This document shows, piece after piece, positions 18,017-27,214 of a DNA stretch of 64,000 nucleotides. The notes below the pieces were generated by a model, which saw only the letters and a program-made list of their open reading frames with translations, had not been told where the DNA came from and did not search any database. Where the stretch lies: the NCBI GenBank assembly GCA_039819545.1, contig JBCBRS010000002.1, forward strand, positions 186,001 through 250,000, read 5' to 3'. This DNA comes from CALLPQ01 sp039819545 (GTDB taxonomy: Bacteria; Pseudomonadota; Alphaproteobacteria; Caulobacterales; Parvularculaceae). How positions within the stretch are numbered: position 1 is the first letter of the stretch; each line of letters opens with the position of its first letter. A program made the translations under genes and the position numbers.

Positions 18017-18355
18017 GCCTCCCTGCCTGACCTATGAAGAGTTGATCATATCCCGGGGCAAACGCAAACCACTTTGGTTAGCGATGCCTGACCAGGAGCA
18101 CGAAATCGCTAGCGCATTCAATAGTCTAAATTTTTCGTTCAAATTCAATCTATAAGAGATATTTCTTACGGTGCAATCTAGATAAAATTACCTGCTGCAC
18201 GGTAACCGTGGAAAAGTTTTTAACGGCTTTTTGCACGCGCCATTGGCCAGTTTTTTTGAGCTGAAACATGGTGCAATGCGGTAAGCCATGCCATGAGTTT
18301 GCGCCGATCCGGCGCCCAAAACACCAAAGCGCCCCGCACCGAAAGGTCACCCAGA
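18017..18355. other. 339-nt divergent intergenic region
   Basis: Separates the divergent PAS protein and aminotransferase genes. It is AT-rich at 18100-18190 and must hold both promoters, but I could not pick out convincing -35/-10 pairs. No gene or RNA is supported. Confidence 0.4.
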
Positions 18356-19564
18356 ATGAATGAAATTGTCCTGTCCCAAACCTTAAGCCGAGTGAACCCC
18401 TCCCCCACCCTTGCGGTGACGCGCAAGACCAACGAAATGCGCAAGGCGGGATTTGAGGTCATCAGTTTAGGCGCGGGCGAGCCTGATTTTCCAACACCTG
18501 ACCATGTGAAGGCCGCAGCGATTGACGCGATCCATGCCAACCGCACAGGCTATACGACCGTCGACGGCATTGCAGAACTCAAAGACGCAATCGTTGCGAA
18601 GTTCAAACGTGACAACTCCCTTACCTACACTGTTGACCAGATCAATGTGGGCCCCGGCGGCAAATTCGTGATCTGTAACGCGCTGCTGACAACCCTCAAT
18701 CCGGGGGATGAGGTCATTATCCCTGCCCCCTACTGGGTTTCCTATCCTGATATGGTGCGCCTTGGCGAAGGCACACCGGTAATCGTCGAAACTCGGCTGA
18801 ACGAGGGATTTATTCTGCAGCCAGAGGCGCTGGAGGCCGCCATCACGGACCGTACACGCTGGCTAATCCTCAACACCCCGTCTAACCCAACAGGCGCGGC
18901 CTACACGCGCGAACAGCTGCGCGCGCTTGCCGATGTGCTGGTGCGTCATCCGCAGGTGATGATCATCGCCGACGATATGTATGAGCATATTGTCTATGAC
19001 GGTTTTACGTTTTCAACACTGGCCGATATTGAGCCTGCCCTGTTTGACCGTACCCTGACGGTGAATGGCGCGTCGAAAGCCTATTCCATGACTGGATGGC
19101 GCATTGGTTTTGCCGGGGGGCCAAAACCGCTGATCAAGGCCATGGCCAAAGTTATGTCGCAGACAACGTCCAATCCCTGTTCTATCAGCCAATGGGCGAG
19201 CGTTGCCGCGCTCAATGGTGATCATGGTTTTCTAGCCGATCGCAATGTGGCCTTCAAACGCCGCCGCGATCTGGTTGTATCGATGCTGAATGATGCCGAG
19301 GGGATCGATTGCGCGACCCCGCAGGGGGCATTTTATGTGTTTCCGTCCTGCGCCGGGGTAATCGGCAAAACCTCACCGGCGGGCAAAACGCTGCATACGG
19401 ACGAAGATTTCTGCACGGCTCTGCTGGAGGAGGAGAAGACCGCCACCGTTTTCGGTGCCGCATTTGGTTTGTCCCCATTCTTCCGCATTTCTTACGCCAC
19501 CGATGACGAAACCTTGCGCGACGCCTGCACCCGCATTCAACGCTTTTGCGCCAGCCTGAAGTAG
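18356..19564 (+). CDS. aspC: Aspartate/aromatic aminotransferase, class I (PLP)
   Basis: A 402-residue fold-type I aminotransferase. GAGEPDFPTPDHVK, the NTPSNPTGAAYT block and the PLP-lysine motif SKAYSMTGWRIG are those of subgroup Igamma aspartate aminotransferases (aatA/aspC type) widespread in alphaproteobacteria. The C-terminal RISYA carries the substrate-binding arginine. It would interconvert aspartate and oxaloacetate. The start at MNEIVLSQ follows AAAGG; the frame is open upstream to 18293 without a better start. Monocistronic in appearance. Confidence 0.9.
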   Translation: MNEIVLSQTLSRVNPSPTLAVTRKTNEMRKAGFEVISLGAGEPDFPTPDHVKAAAIDAIHANRTGYTTVDGIAELKDAIVAKFKRDNSLTYTVDQINVGPGGKFVICNALLTTLNPGDEVIIPAPYWVSYPDMVRLGEGTPVIVETRLNEGFILQPEALEAAITDRTRWLILNTPSNPTGAAYTREQLRALADVLVRHPQVMIIADDMYEHIVYDGFTFSTLADIEPALFDRTLTVNGASKAYSMTGWRIGFAGGPKPLIKAMAKVMSQTTSNPCSISQWASVAALNGDHGFLADRNVAFKRRRDLVVSMLNDAEGIDCATPQGAFYVFPSCAGVIGKTSPAGKTLHTDEDFCTALLEEEKTATVFGAAFGLSPFFRISYATDDETLRDACTRIQRFCASLK

Positions 19565-19626
19565 GCTGCGAAAGAGGCGCAATTGGTTTCTCCCTGGCAT
19601 AAGGCGGGCCATTCGAATTTTTACAA

Positions 19627-19671
19627 TTATCGAATGAATCGATAAAAAATATTTTTATTATCGACTTGATC
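19627..19671 (+). promoter_or_regulatory. Alternating 7-mer operator upstream of dps
   Basis: TTATCGA (19627-19633), its reverse complement TCGATAA (19639-19645) and TTATCGA again (19658-19664) are spaced by 5 and 12 nt. The first pair forms ATC-N9-GAT, a LysR-type box; the second pair makes a 26-bp near-palindrome. A TTGATC -35-like hexamer (19666-19671) starts one base later. In many bacteria dps is activated by OxyR, a LysR-type regulator, so an OxyR site is the leading inference. Confidence 0.55.
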
Positions 19672-19723
19672 AACACCACTTCCGTCCCATATCGGGGGGA
19701 TCAAGGTCATCACGGAGAACATC

Positions 19724-20215
19724 ATGTCATCTACCCAAAAAGCGACAGCCCCGCACGTTGGTCTCGACGACAATGCGCGGCTAACCACCATTGAGAGTCT
19801 GCGAGGGCTTCTCGCCGACAGTTATGCCGTCTACGGCAAGACCCACGGTTTCCATTGGAATGTACAAGGCCCGAACTTTCAATCCCTGCACACCCTGTTC
19901 GAAGAGCAATATCGCGACATTTGGGCGGCGTTGGATGAAATCGCGGAGCGTATTCGCACCCTTGGCGCCTTTGCACCGGCGAGCAGCAGCGCTCTTCTCG
20001 CCAACACATCAATTGAGCCCGCTGGCGATGAGCCGCCCGCTGCGCAGGAGATGGTCACGACGCTTCTTGCCGATCAGGAAACCCTGATCCAACGGGCGCG
20101 AAATGCCCTTACCACCGCCGAAGAAGCAGGCGATGCGGCCAGCGCCGACTTAATCACGGCACGGATTGAATCGCACGAAAAAATGGCGTGGATGCTGCGC
20201 GCGACGGCTGGGTAA
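19724..20215 (+). CDS. dps: DNA-binding protein from starved cells (Dps), ferritin-like
   Basis: A 163-residue Dps that oxidises and stores iron using peroxide and protects DNA. The ferroxidase-site ligands sit in THGFHWNVQGPNFQSLHTLFEEQY and the downstream YRDIWAALDEIAERI segment. Length is normal. A short basic/polar N-terminal tail precedes the four-helix core. The ATG follows CACGGAG; upstream is an inverted-repeat operator fitting oxidative-stress control. No partner genes. Confidence 0.95.
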   Translation: MSSTQKATAPHVGLDDNARLTTIESLRGLLADSYAVYGKTHGFHWNVQGPNFQSLHTLFEEQYRDIWAALDEIAERIRTLGAFAPASSSALLANTSIEPAGDEPPAAQEMVTTLLADQETLIQRARNALTTAEEAGDAASADLITARIESHEKMAWMLRATAG

Positions 20216-20354
20216 ATAACGCGCCCGGGTGTGAATGTCGTTAGATCATCCGCACCCGGCTATTGTGTAGCGTTCGCCACAACAAGGACCACGTTCCCCC
20301 TGCGTGACAGAGGTTTGTGAGCACATCGTCGGTGCATGGCCCCCCAAGATTTTA

Positions 20355-20708
20355 TCAGCGTCCCTTAACGGTTGCGCACGTTACCCAGACTTTCAGCTTC
20401 CATATCTTGGCAAAGGCGCTGTCATTACGGGCATTTACCAGCCAGCTTTGGCCATCAAAAGAGGGTTGGTTTGTCAGCGCCACACCGTCGAGGATCGCGT
20501 CGGTTTTATCCAGCACCGCCCAACCACTGCCCATCGCTTTCTTTCCCTTGGGGCACGCTACGCGCAATTGCTTCACCGGCGTCTCATCCAAAGCCGTCTC
20601 GTCATTTACCACTTCATAACCCGGCACCCGCCCTGCAGCCGGACCCGCCATAACGCAACACAAAACGGCTACGCCGGACAGAGTCGGCAGTTTATTGAGT
20701 TTTGACAT
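20355..20708 (-). CDS. Small secreted protein of unknown function
   Basis: A 117-residue protein starting MSKLNKLP after a GGAGAGAG ribosome site; the in-frame extension to 20795 is less likely. Residues 1-25 form a signal peptide ending near GPAAGR. The mature part has two cysteines (VACPKGKKAMGSGW and VWVTCATV) that may form a disulfide; the CPKGKK-GxGW pattern occurs in small exported beta-sandwich proteins. I do not recognise a function. It converges with dps. Confidence 0.7.
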   Translation of the reverse strand: MSKLNKLPTLSGVAVLCCVMAGPAAGRVPGYEVVNDETALDETPVKQLRVACPKGKKAMGSGWAVLDKTDAILDGVALTNQPSFDGQSWLVNARNDSAFAKIWKLKVWVTCATVKGR

Positions 20709-20887
20709 TTTCTCTCTCCCTTGGTTGATAAAGTTGAGCGTACGCCCTCCCAGCAAACGCAAAACCCCCAAAACGGGGGGTCCAGAAATTTTCATCAGCC
20801 TGAAAACTGCACCAGAAGGTCGTCATGCGCGGCGCGGGCCGGTACGCTCGCGACTAGACTTGGAGAACTTAGCACCTAGTCATCATC

Positions 20888-21765
20888 GTACAGACGATTA
20901 CATTCGAGGCCCGAGACGGCTATTCGCTTTCGGGTACTCTGTGGCGCCCGGCGGGTGAGCCACGCGCCGGGCTGCTCGTAACCAGCGCCACGGGGTTCCG
21001 CCAGTCGTTTTACAAATCGTTTGCGAATTATGCGGCCTCACGCGGCTGCGTTGTCCTGACCTATGATGCACGGGGAATCGGTGCGTCCGCGCCCGACCGC
21101 CTCGACACCTTCAACATGCATTATACCGACTGGGGCTGGCACGACATGCCAGCGGCGCTGGAGACGCTTGGCGAACACGCAGGCGGGCTCAATCTTATGC
21201 ATATGGGGCACAGTGTTGGTGGGCATTTTGTGGGTCTGTGGGTTAATTTTGATCGTGTGGCCGCGCACGCTTTCGTCTGCGCCGGGTCCGGCTATTGGCG
21301 TCTTCATCAGATGCCATCGCCGCTGTTTGAGTATTACTTTTGGCGGCTTTATGGGCCGTTTGCGATCAAGCGATACGGCTATGTTCCACGCGGCGCGGGA
21401 TGGCGCGGCGCTGATCTACCTCGCGGTCTTTTTGAACCCTGCGCCGCTGGTGCCTCAATCCGCGTTACTTTAGCGATGATCTGAAGTCAGACCCGCATTT
21501 TGCCAATCATCGCTATGATGGGGTGCATACGCCGATTACCTCTTTTCTCTACACGGATGATCCCATTGCAACGCCGCAGGCAGGGCAAGACATTCTTGAT
21601 CTTTACCCCAACGCAAAGACCGAGCGCATCATCCGCCAGCCGAGCGACTACGGGGTAAAGAAGATCGGCCACAATGGCCCGTTCCAACCTCATCACCGCG
21701 CCGCACAACGCGACATCCTAGACCGCCTCGCCCATAGCGCGAATGGTCAGCTCGCGAAGGAATAA
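20888..21765 (+). pseudogene. Broken alpha/beta hydrolase (COG4757-like), frameshift near 21437-21440
   Basis: Conceptual translation from about 20888 gives FEARDGYSLSGTLWRPAG, LTYDARGIGAS, DWGWHDMPAALE, MGHSVGG (nucleophile Ser) and GSGYWRLHQMPS, the pattern of COG4757 alpha/beta hydrolases. The frame ends at 21484, but the expected continuation (RRWCLNPRYFSDDLKSDP and onward) is read two positions over and stays open to 21765. One missing base at the AACCC run at 21435-21439 would restore it. No ATG, GTG or TTG exists in frame before the conserved N terminus (a TAG is at 20870-20872). Either a pseudogene or a sequencing error plus an unusual start. Confidence 0.75.
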
Positions 21766-21881
21766 GATACTCGCTTACAGAGACATAAAGCAAAAACCGC
21801 ACGGGAAATGAGACCCAGCGTTTCGCAGCCGAACACCGCCATAGCACCGGCCAGAATGGCTAAAAATCGATTGGTCTTCAT
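21747..21881 (-). CDS. Possible 44-aa lipoprotein-like peptide
   Basis: A 44-residue reading frame begins MKTNRFLAILAGAMAVFGC, which resembles a lipoprotein signal peptide with Cys at 19, after a GGGAGATA ribosome site. It lies 112 nt after ettA and overlaps the 3' tip of the broken hydrolase on the other strand by 19 nt. It recalls entericidin-type small lipoproteins but the sequence after the Cys is short and hydrophobic, unlike that family. Could be spurious. Confidence 0.3.
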   Translation of the reverse strand: MKTNRFLAILAGAMAVFGCETLGLISRAVFALCLCKRVSYSFAS

Positions 21882-21993
21882 TGCTATCTCCCATCTGCGT
21901 AGACGAAAGAAATGCTGTGGAGATTTGAGGGGAAAACCATTCCCCAATAGTGGGGCACGGACGAAAAGCGCACCAGAACGCGAAAAGCCCGCC

Positions 21994-23676
21994 TTACCGC
22001 TCCAGTGGTTTGTATTTCACCCGCTTGGGCTGCACCGCTTCAACACCCAAGCGTTTGATCTTGTCTTGGATATAGTCTTCGTAATTACCCTCGAACCATT
22101 CCACGTGGCTGTTGCCTTCGAAAGCGAGGATATGGGTGGCAATCCGGTCCAGGAACCAGCGGTCGTGGCTGATCACCACGGCACAACCGGGGAAGACCTC
22201 CAGCGCACGTTCCAACTCGCGCAGCGTATCCACATCAAGATCATTGGTGGGCTCATCGAGCAGGATGAGATTGGCCCCTTCGGTGAGCATTTTGGCCATC
22301 TGGACCCGGTTTCGTTCGCCCCCGGACAATTGGCCAACTTTCTTTTGCTGGTCACCGCCTTTGAAGTTGAACCAGCTCACATAGGCGCGGCTCGGCACCT
22401 CGCGCTTGTTACCACTATCACCGGCAGACAAGCTGATCACATCAAGACCGCCGGAGATTTCTTCCCAGACATTCTTGGTAGGGTCGAGGTCTTCGCGCGA
22501 TTGATCCACATAGCCAAGCTTGACCGTGTCGCCCACGCGGAAGGTCCCCTCATCGGGGTCATCCTGACCGGTGATCATTTTGAACAGGGTCGTTTTACCC
22601 GCGCCATTGGGCCCGATCACTCCCACGATGCCCCCGGGGGGCAGCTTGAACGACAAATCATCAATGAGATATTTCTCGCCAAAGGCCTTGGAGATGTTTT
22701 CAGCCTCGATCACGACGCCGCCGAGACGCGGGCCCACGGGAATTTGTATCTGCGCCTGGCCGATTTCCTCTGTACCGGCACTATTGAGGAGGTCTTCGTA
22801 GGCGTTGATCCGTGCCTTGGATTTCGCCTGCCGGGCTTTTGGGCTCTGGCTTATCCATTCCAGCTCACGGCTAAGTGCTTTTTGCTTGTTCGCGTCTTCG
22901 CGTTGCTCCTGCGCCATGCGTTTAGCTTTTTGTTCCAGCCAGGAAGAATAGTTCCCCTCATAAGGGATGCCCTTGGCGCGGTCGAGCTCAAGGATCCAGC
23001 CGGTGACATTATCGAGAAAGTAGCGGTCGTGGGTGACGGTCACAACAGCACCCGGAAACTCGCGCAGATAGTTCTCAAGCCACGCCACACTTTCCGCATC
23101 AAGATGGTTTGTGGGCTCATCAAGAAGGAGAAGATCAGGCTTTGACAGGAGCAAACGGGCCAGCGCCACGCGGCGTTTTTCTCCACCCGAAAGCTTGTCG
23201 ACGGACCAGTCACCGGGCGGGCATCGCAACGCCTCCATGGCCATTTCAACGCGCGCATCAAGATCCCACGCGTCCAACGCATCGATCTCTTCTTGCAGAG
23301 CCGACAGTTTTTCCATCAATGCGTCGGAATAATCCTCCGCCATTTGCGCGGAGACGGCGTTAAATTCATCAAGCTTCGCTTTGATGTCGGCTACGCCCTC
23401 CATGGCGTTTTCAAAAACGGTTTTATCGGCATCAAGCTCCGGCTCCTGCGCCAGATAGCCAATTTTGGCCCCCTCGGCAGCATAAGCCTCGCCGGAAAAC
23501 TCCTTGTCCACACCGGCCATGATTCTCAATAAGGTGGATTTCCCCGCCCCGTTGACGCCCACAATGCCAATCTTGGCATCGGGGAAAAACTGGAGGTGAA
23601 CGTCTTCGAGAATTTTCTTTGAACCATAGGCCTTGGTAAGGCCCTGCATGAAATAGATATACTGATAGGACGCCAT
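21994..23676 (-). CDS. ettA: Energy-dependent translational throttle protein EttA (ABC-F)
   Basis: A 560-residue soluble ABC-F protein with two ATPase domains. Walker A motifs are GVNGAGKST (about 40-48) and GPNGAGKTT (about 355); signature motifs LSGGEKRR and LSGGERNR are both present, with LLDEPTNHLD and LLDEPTNDLD Walker B/H-loop segments. The inter-domain arm and basic linker are intact. EttA binds the ribosomal E site and gates translation according to ATP/ADP. Length matches E. coli EttA. Confidence 0.97.
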   Translation of the reverse strand: MASYQYIYFMQGLTKAYGSKKILEDVHLQFFPDAKIGIVGVNGAGKSTLLRIMAGVDKEFSGEAYAAEGAKIGYLAQEPELDADKTVFENAMEGVADIKAKLDEFNAVSAQMAEDYSDALMEKLSALQEEIDALDAWDLDARVEMAMEALRCPPGDWSVDKLSGGEKRRVALARLLLSKPDLLLLDEPTNHLDAESVAWLENYLREFPGAVVTVTHDRYFLDNVTGWILELDRAKGIPYEGNYSSWLEQKAKRMAQEQREDANKQKALSRELEWISQSPKARQAKSKARINAYEDLLNSAGTEEIGQAQIQIPVGPRLGGVVIEAENISKAFGEKYLIDDLSFKLPPGGIVGVIGPNGAGKTTLFKMITGQDDPDEGTFRVGDTVKLGYVDQSREDLDPTKNVWEEISGGLDVISLSAGDSGNKREVPSRAYVSWFNFKGGDQQKKVGQLSGGERNRVQMAKMLTEGANLILLDEPTNDLDVDTLRELERALEVFPGCAVVISHDRWFLDRIATHILAFEGNSHVEWFEGNYEDYIQDKIKRLGVEAVQPKRVKYKPLER

Positions 23677-23844
23677 GGTAGGGTCAGATTTCCTTTAAAA
23701 GTATGATGGTTTGGCCGCGCGGGTACCACAGATCGGGAACCGATGCCAACGCGCAACGTTGACCTAAAAAGCGGGTTACCGCCTTATTTCCAATCACGCG
23801 CTAAATGCCTATATCAGTACCAGCGCGAGGATGAGGGGTACAAC

Positions 23845-24375
23845 ATGTCAGGCTATGTGGAAAAGACGTTGGGGACCGGCGAGGATATCGTCTACCGGGC
23901 ACATTTTAATTGGACCTACAGTTTCTGGCCGCTTATCTGGCTGATTGTCAGCATGACACCGATCGTCATTCTGACCTATGCGCAGTTCTCGGCCGGCCTG
24001 CCTTGGTCACAACTGGCGGTTGCCTGGTATATCTTTCTTGCTGGGTTGCTTGTGGGGATTATCCAGTTTTTGGGCCACATGATCGTCCTGTGGACCACGG
24101 AAATCGTCGTGACCACATTCCGCTTTGTATACAAAACGGGTCTCGTCTCGCGGAACACCCAAGAAGTTAGCCTCAACAAGATTGAGGAGATTACCCTTCA
24201 GCAATCAATCTGGGGGCGGATATTTGACTACGGGTCCCTGACCTTACGGGGGACCGGCGTAGGGGTGATAACGCTACCCAATATTGATGAACCCATCAAA
24301 GTGCGCCGGGTGATTGAGAACGCGAAATCAAACCTGCGCGGCGTAGCCCCGGCGGCAGAAGCCGACGAAGACTAA
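23845..24375 (+). CDS. Membrane protein with bacterial PH domain (bPH2/YdbS-like)
   Basis: A 176-residue protein with two membrane helices (about residues 29-50 and 62-83) followed by a bPH2 domain (about 88-160: TTFRFVYKTGLVSRNTQEVSLNKIEEITLQQSIWGRIFDYGSLTL). The W-x-x-x-x-x-Y-G-S-L pattern is characteristic of YdbS/YdbT PF03703 proteins. The start MSGYVEKT follows GAGGATGAGGGG; the frame is open upstream to 23743 without support. Function of the family is unclear. Confidence 0.85.
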   Translation: MSGYVEKTLGTGEDIVYRAHFNWTYSFWPLIWLIVSMTPIVILTYAQFSAGLPWSQLAVAWYIFLAGLLVGIIQFLGHMIVLWTTEIVVTTFRFVYKTGLVSRNTQEVSLNKIEEITLQQSIWGRIFDYGSLTLRGTGVGVITLPNIDEPIKVRRVIENAKSNLRGVAPAAEADED

Positions 24376-24398
24376 AGGGAAGATCACGCGCCCCCGCT

Positions 24399-24755
24399 TC
24401 AGGCGGGTGATGTCATGCGTACCAAAACCCAGCTAACAAATGCAGGCGCAGCCTGCACAGCAAAGAATATCGGTGCTAGCGTGAAGCCCGCCATGACGCC
24501 GGTGGCAATGATCATCATTAGCAGAACCCGAACGGTATTGCGTGAGGAATAGACAAGCGCCGCCAGTAACGCCGCACCTAAGAGGAAGTGCATAAACCCG
24601 ATATTCAAGGCAAGCGTCGTTGCGGTGAGCGCATCAGACGGGCCAAATCCAATCAGAGACGCGCCTTGGTTTTGCCAGCTCGCCATAGCCAGCCAGGCCA
24701 GTGCCCATTCCAGTAGGGCCACCACAACAATAGAACCCGTTGCAAATTTACGCAT
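24399..24755 (-). CDS. Four-helix membrane protein of unknown function
   Basis: A 118-residue integral membrane protein with about four helices (near residues 8-26, 45-66, 75-93 and 98-114). No charged or catalytic motif stands out. It converges with the PH-domain gene (23 nt between stops). I do not recognise the family. Confidence 0.6.
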   Translation of the reverse strand: MRKFATGSIVVVALLEWALAWLAMASWQNQGASLIGFGPSDALTATTLALNIGFMHFLLGAALLAALVYSSRNTVRVLLMMIIATGVMAGFTLAPIFFAVQAAPAFVSWVLVRMTSPA

Positions 24756-24865
24756 GAGATCACCCTGACTCTTGTTCGCAGGATCTCATTATCGGACCTT
24801 AGTCTAAAGAGAAGGATAAAGCGCCGGTGGCCACCCGCACGCCGCCTTGCTAAAAGCGCCGGATG

Positions 24866-25216
24866 ATGACCCAAAATGATACCCTGTATATGCTGCCGCC
24901 TGGTTTTGCCGATCATGACCGACGCGAATTCTGCCCGGAGTGTGCGGAACTCTGGGGGCTTTTGTCGTGGTACCCTGCGCTGCAGCATGGGCTAAAGATC
25001 CGCTATCAACCCATTGCGAAACCGCGCGCTGAAATGACAGCCATACTCGGCACGGATAACCAGAATTGCCCCACCCTTATCCTCGGCGAAGATAGTCCGG
25101 GTTTTGACGACGCCGGGATCAAGACCGCAAATGGTCGGCGGTTTATCGATAATGCGCGGGATATGGCAATCTATTTTGCCCACCGCTATGGCACCGCGTT
25201 TCCACGCGGTTCGTAA
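24866..25216 (+). CDS. DUF3088 domain protein
   Basis: A 116-residue protein of the DUF3088 family. It opens with MTQNDTLYMLPPGF, then a CPEC pair (FCPECAELWGLL) and NCPTLILGEDSP, with NGRRFIDNARDMAIYFAHRYGTAFPRGS closing the domain; the fold is thought to be thioredoxin-like, with CxxC at the expected place. No reaction has been assigned. It is followed 13 nt later by the methyltransferase gene and probably co-transcribed. Confidence 0.8.
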   Translation: MTQNDTLYMLPPGFADHDRREFCPECAELWGLLSWYPALQHGLKIRYQPIAKPRAEMTAILGTDNQNCPTLILGEDSPGFDDAGIKTANGRRFIDNARDMAIYFAHRYGTAFPRGS

Positions 25217-25229
25217 AGGACGCTCACCG

Positions 25230-25925
25230 ATGAACTGTAATTTGTGCGGTGGTACCGAGTGGATTGATATGGGCAATCGCAAAAATGTCCGGTGTGCCCA
25301 GTGCGGCTCCCTTGAGCGGACGCGCGCGATTGGGCTTTTTCTGGATCATTTTGAGATGCCAAAACCGGGCGCAACTATTTTCCATATGGCGCCGGAAAGA
25401 GGCCTTGCAGACTATCTGAAAACAAAAAACCCTGATCATTATGACGCAGTCGATATCGACCCATCACGCTATCCGCATACGGATGTTCGGCGCTTTGATG
25501 CGGTCACCGATTGCGCCAGCCTGAAAACGGACCATTACGACCTCATCATCCATAGCCATGTTCTAGAGCATATCCCCTGCTCCATCGCCTATGTACTGTT
25601 TCATCTTTCACGGGCCTTGAAACCAGGTGGCTTGCACCTGTTCTGTGTGCCCATTCTGAAAGGTCACTATGCGGAGGATTTCGCGCCCCTCACCCACGAA
25701 GACGCCACAGCCCGCTTTGGCCAGTTCGACCACCTGCGCCGTTTTTCACGCGACGATATCGATAAGCATCTTGGCCAGATCATGCGCATCAATAAAAATT
25801 ATTCTCTATACGATACATTTGATAAAGAAACGCTTGACGAAGCGAACATCCCCGAGAATGAACGCACCGGGCTAAAAGGCAGCACCATCTTTGTCACCGG
25901 CAAAGAGGATTATTTGCTGCAATAG
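25230..25925 (+). CDS. Class I SAM-dependent methyltransferase with N-terminal zinc ribbon
   Basis: A 231-residue protein. Residues 1-30 hold two CxxC pairs (CNLCGG and CAQCGS), a likely zinc ribbon. The remainder is a type-11 methyltransferase fold; DAVDIDPSRY is the acidic ribose-binding loop, DLIIHSHVLEHI is motif IV and RALKPGGLHLFCVP is motif VI. The substrate is unknown. ATG has AAAGGA 10 nt upstream and is 13 nt from the DUF3088 gene. Confidence 0.83.
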   Translation: MNCNLCGGTEWIDMGNRKNVRCAQCGSLERTRAIGLFLDHFEMPKPGATIFHMAPERGLADYLKTKNPDHYDAVDIDPSRYPHTDVRRFDAVTDCASLKTDHYDLIIHSHVLEHIPCSIAYVLFHLSRALKPGGLHLFCVPILKGHYAEDFAPLTHEDATARFGQFDHLRRFSRDDIDKHLGQIMRINKNYSLYDTFDKETLDEANIPENERTGLKGSTIFVTGKEDYLLQ

Positions 25926-25939
25926 AGGATGATGGCCAC

Positions 25940-26425
25940 TCAGCCCGCAAAAGCGGACACCACAATTGCACTCAAGTTTCGGCCATCACAGTCGTCAAAC
26001 ATCCCAGGCTGATCGCTATCAACATCCAACACGGCGATTAACGCACCGCCTGGCCCCCGCACCGGTATCACAATCTCTGAACGGGAATTGGGGTCGCACG
26101 CGATATGACCCGGAAAAGCATGGACATCATCGACAATCTGGACCTCTCCTGTGCGGGCGGCAGCGCCGCAAACACCGCGCCCAAATGGAATACGCAGGCA
26201 CCCCATGGTGCCCTGATACGGGCCCACCACCAGCTCTTCATCCTTAAGCGGATCAACCTGATAAAACCCAGTCCAGAAAAAATGATCAAAACCATGGTGC
26301 AGGATATTTGACACGGTTGCCATACGTGCAACAAGCGAGGTTTCCCCCTCAATGACTGCCGCTATTTCTTTTGCGAGGCCGTCATAAGCTGCCTGTTTTG
26401 TCTGGCTGAAGGCTGTATCGCCCAT
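25940..26425 (-). CDS. msrC: Free methionine-(R)-sulfoxide reductase (GAF domain)
   Basis: A 161-residue single GAF-domain protein that reduces free methionine-R-sulfoxide. The catalytic cysteines are Cys76, Cys86 and Cys110 in GCLRIPFGRGVCG and PGHIACDPNSRSEI, matching the family. Substrate-pocket residues W51-T52-G53-F54-Y55 and the terminal DVDS are also conserved. It lies 12 nt downstream of the FAH-family gene and is likely in one transcript with it. Confidence 0.92.
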   Translation of the reverse strand: MGDTAFSQTKQAAYDGLAKEIAAVIEGETSLVARMATVSNILHHGFDHFFWTGFYQVDPLKDEELVVGPYQGTMGCLRIPFGRGVCGAAARTGEVQIVDDVHAFPGHIACDPNSRSEIVIPVRGPGGALIAVLDVDSDQPGMFDDCDGRNLSAIVVSAFAG

Positions 26426-26437
26426 TGGTCGCCTCCT

Positions 26438-27151
26438 CTACATGCGCGCCTGTTCGTTCGTGACCATCGTAAATGTCAAATCCGGCAGCCCGGCGATGGC
26501 AACCCTCACGCGGTCGCCAACGATCAGAGGCCCAACGCCCGCCGGGGTCCCGGTAAAAATTAAATCGCCAGGCCGCAACGCAAAAAACCCGCTGAGCTTT
26601 TGAATGATGTCAGCAATAGGAAAAATCATTGTTGATAACGCTGCATGCTGACGAACGTCGCCATTGACCGTGGTCGTCAGGGCGGCACCCTTGATATCGA
26701 CATGCTCCGCACGGGCCAACGCGCCGATCGGCGCCGACGCATCAAAGGCCTTGGCGCAATCCCACGGGTTGCCGCCCGCCTTGGCCGCAGCTTGAATATC
26801 GCGGCGGGTAAGATCGCACCCGGCAGCAAACCCGAACACCATGGCCATGGCATCGTCCGCCGACATTTGAGTGCCACCGGGCCCCGCCCCGCCAAGGGCA
26901 ACCACAAGTTCGCCCTCGAAATGGAGATTCGTTGTGGCGAGGGGGAAAGGCACGTCCGCCCCACCGGTTACGACCGCGTCGGCGGGTTTCGTGAAAAAAA
27001 CAGGCGGGTCCCGGTCTGCGGCGCCCCCCATCTCTGCCACATGGTCAGCGTAGTTTTTGCCAACACAAAAAATTCGCCGCACGGGAAACAGACTCCCCCC
27101 CACCACAGGAACAGCCGCCCCGGAGGCTGGTGTGAAAACGAAATCAGTCAT
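26438..27151 (-). CDS. Fumarylacetoacetate hydrolase (FAH) family protein
   Basis: A 237-residue single-domain FAH protein. The metal ligands are in LHFEGELVVAL (two Glu) and the Asp of GCDLTRRD; GKNYADHVAEM and PGDLIFTGTPAGVGPL flank the active site. Family members are fumarylpyruvate or acylpyruvate hydrolases and oxaloacetate decarboxylases. The KNYADH and TGTPAGVG pattern resembles the acylpyruvase FAHD1 / fumarylpyruvate hydrolase group, but the substrate cannot be fixed from sequence. It precedes msrC. Confidence 0.9.
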   Translation of the reverse strand: MTDFVFTPASGAAVPVVGGSLFPVRRIFCVGKNYADHVAEMGGAADRDPPVFFTKPADAVVTGGADVPFPLATTNLHFEGELVVALGGAGPGGTQMSADDAMAMVFGFAAGCDLTRRDIQAAAKAGGNPWDCAKAFDASAPIGALARAEHVDIKGAALTTTVNGDVRQHAALSTMIFPIADIIQKLSGFFALRPGDLIFTGTPAGVGPLIVGDRVRVAIAGLPDLTFTMVTNEQARM

Positions 27152-27214
27152 GAAATGCCGTCGGAAGTTGTAAACCGCTGTGAGCTTAGACTGCTCCCCT
27201 ACTGTGGCCTAGGC

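Noticed and set aside
21808..23145. Long open frame (445 codons) on the plus strand
   Set aside because: It is fully antisense to ettA, whose protein is clearly conserved; the antisense translation has no recognisable domain. A consequence of high third-position GC.
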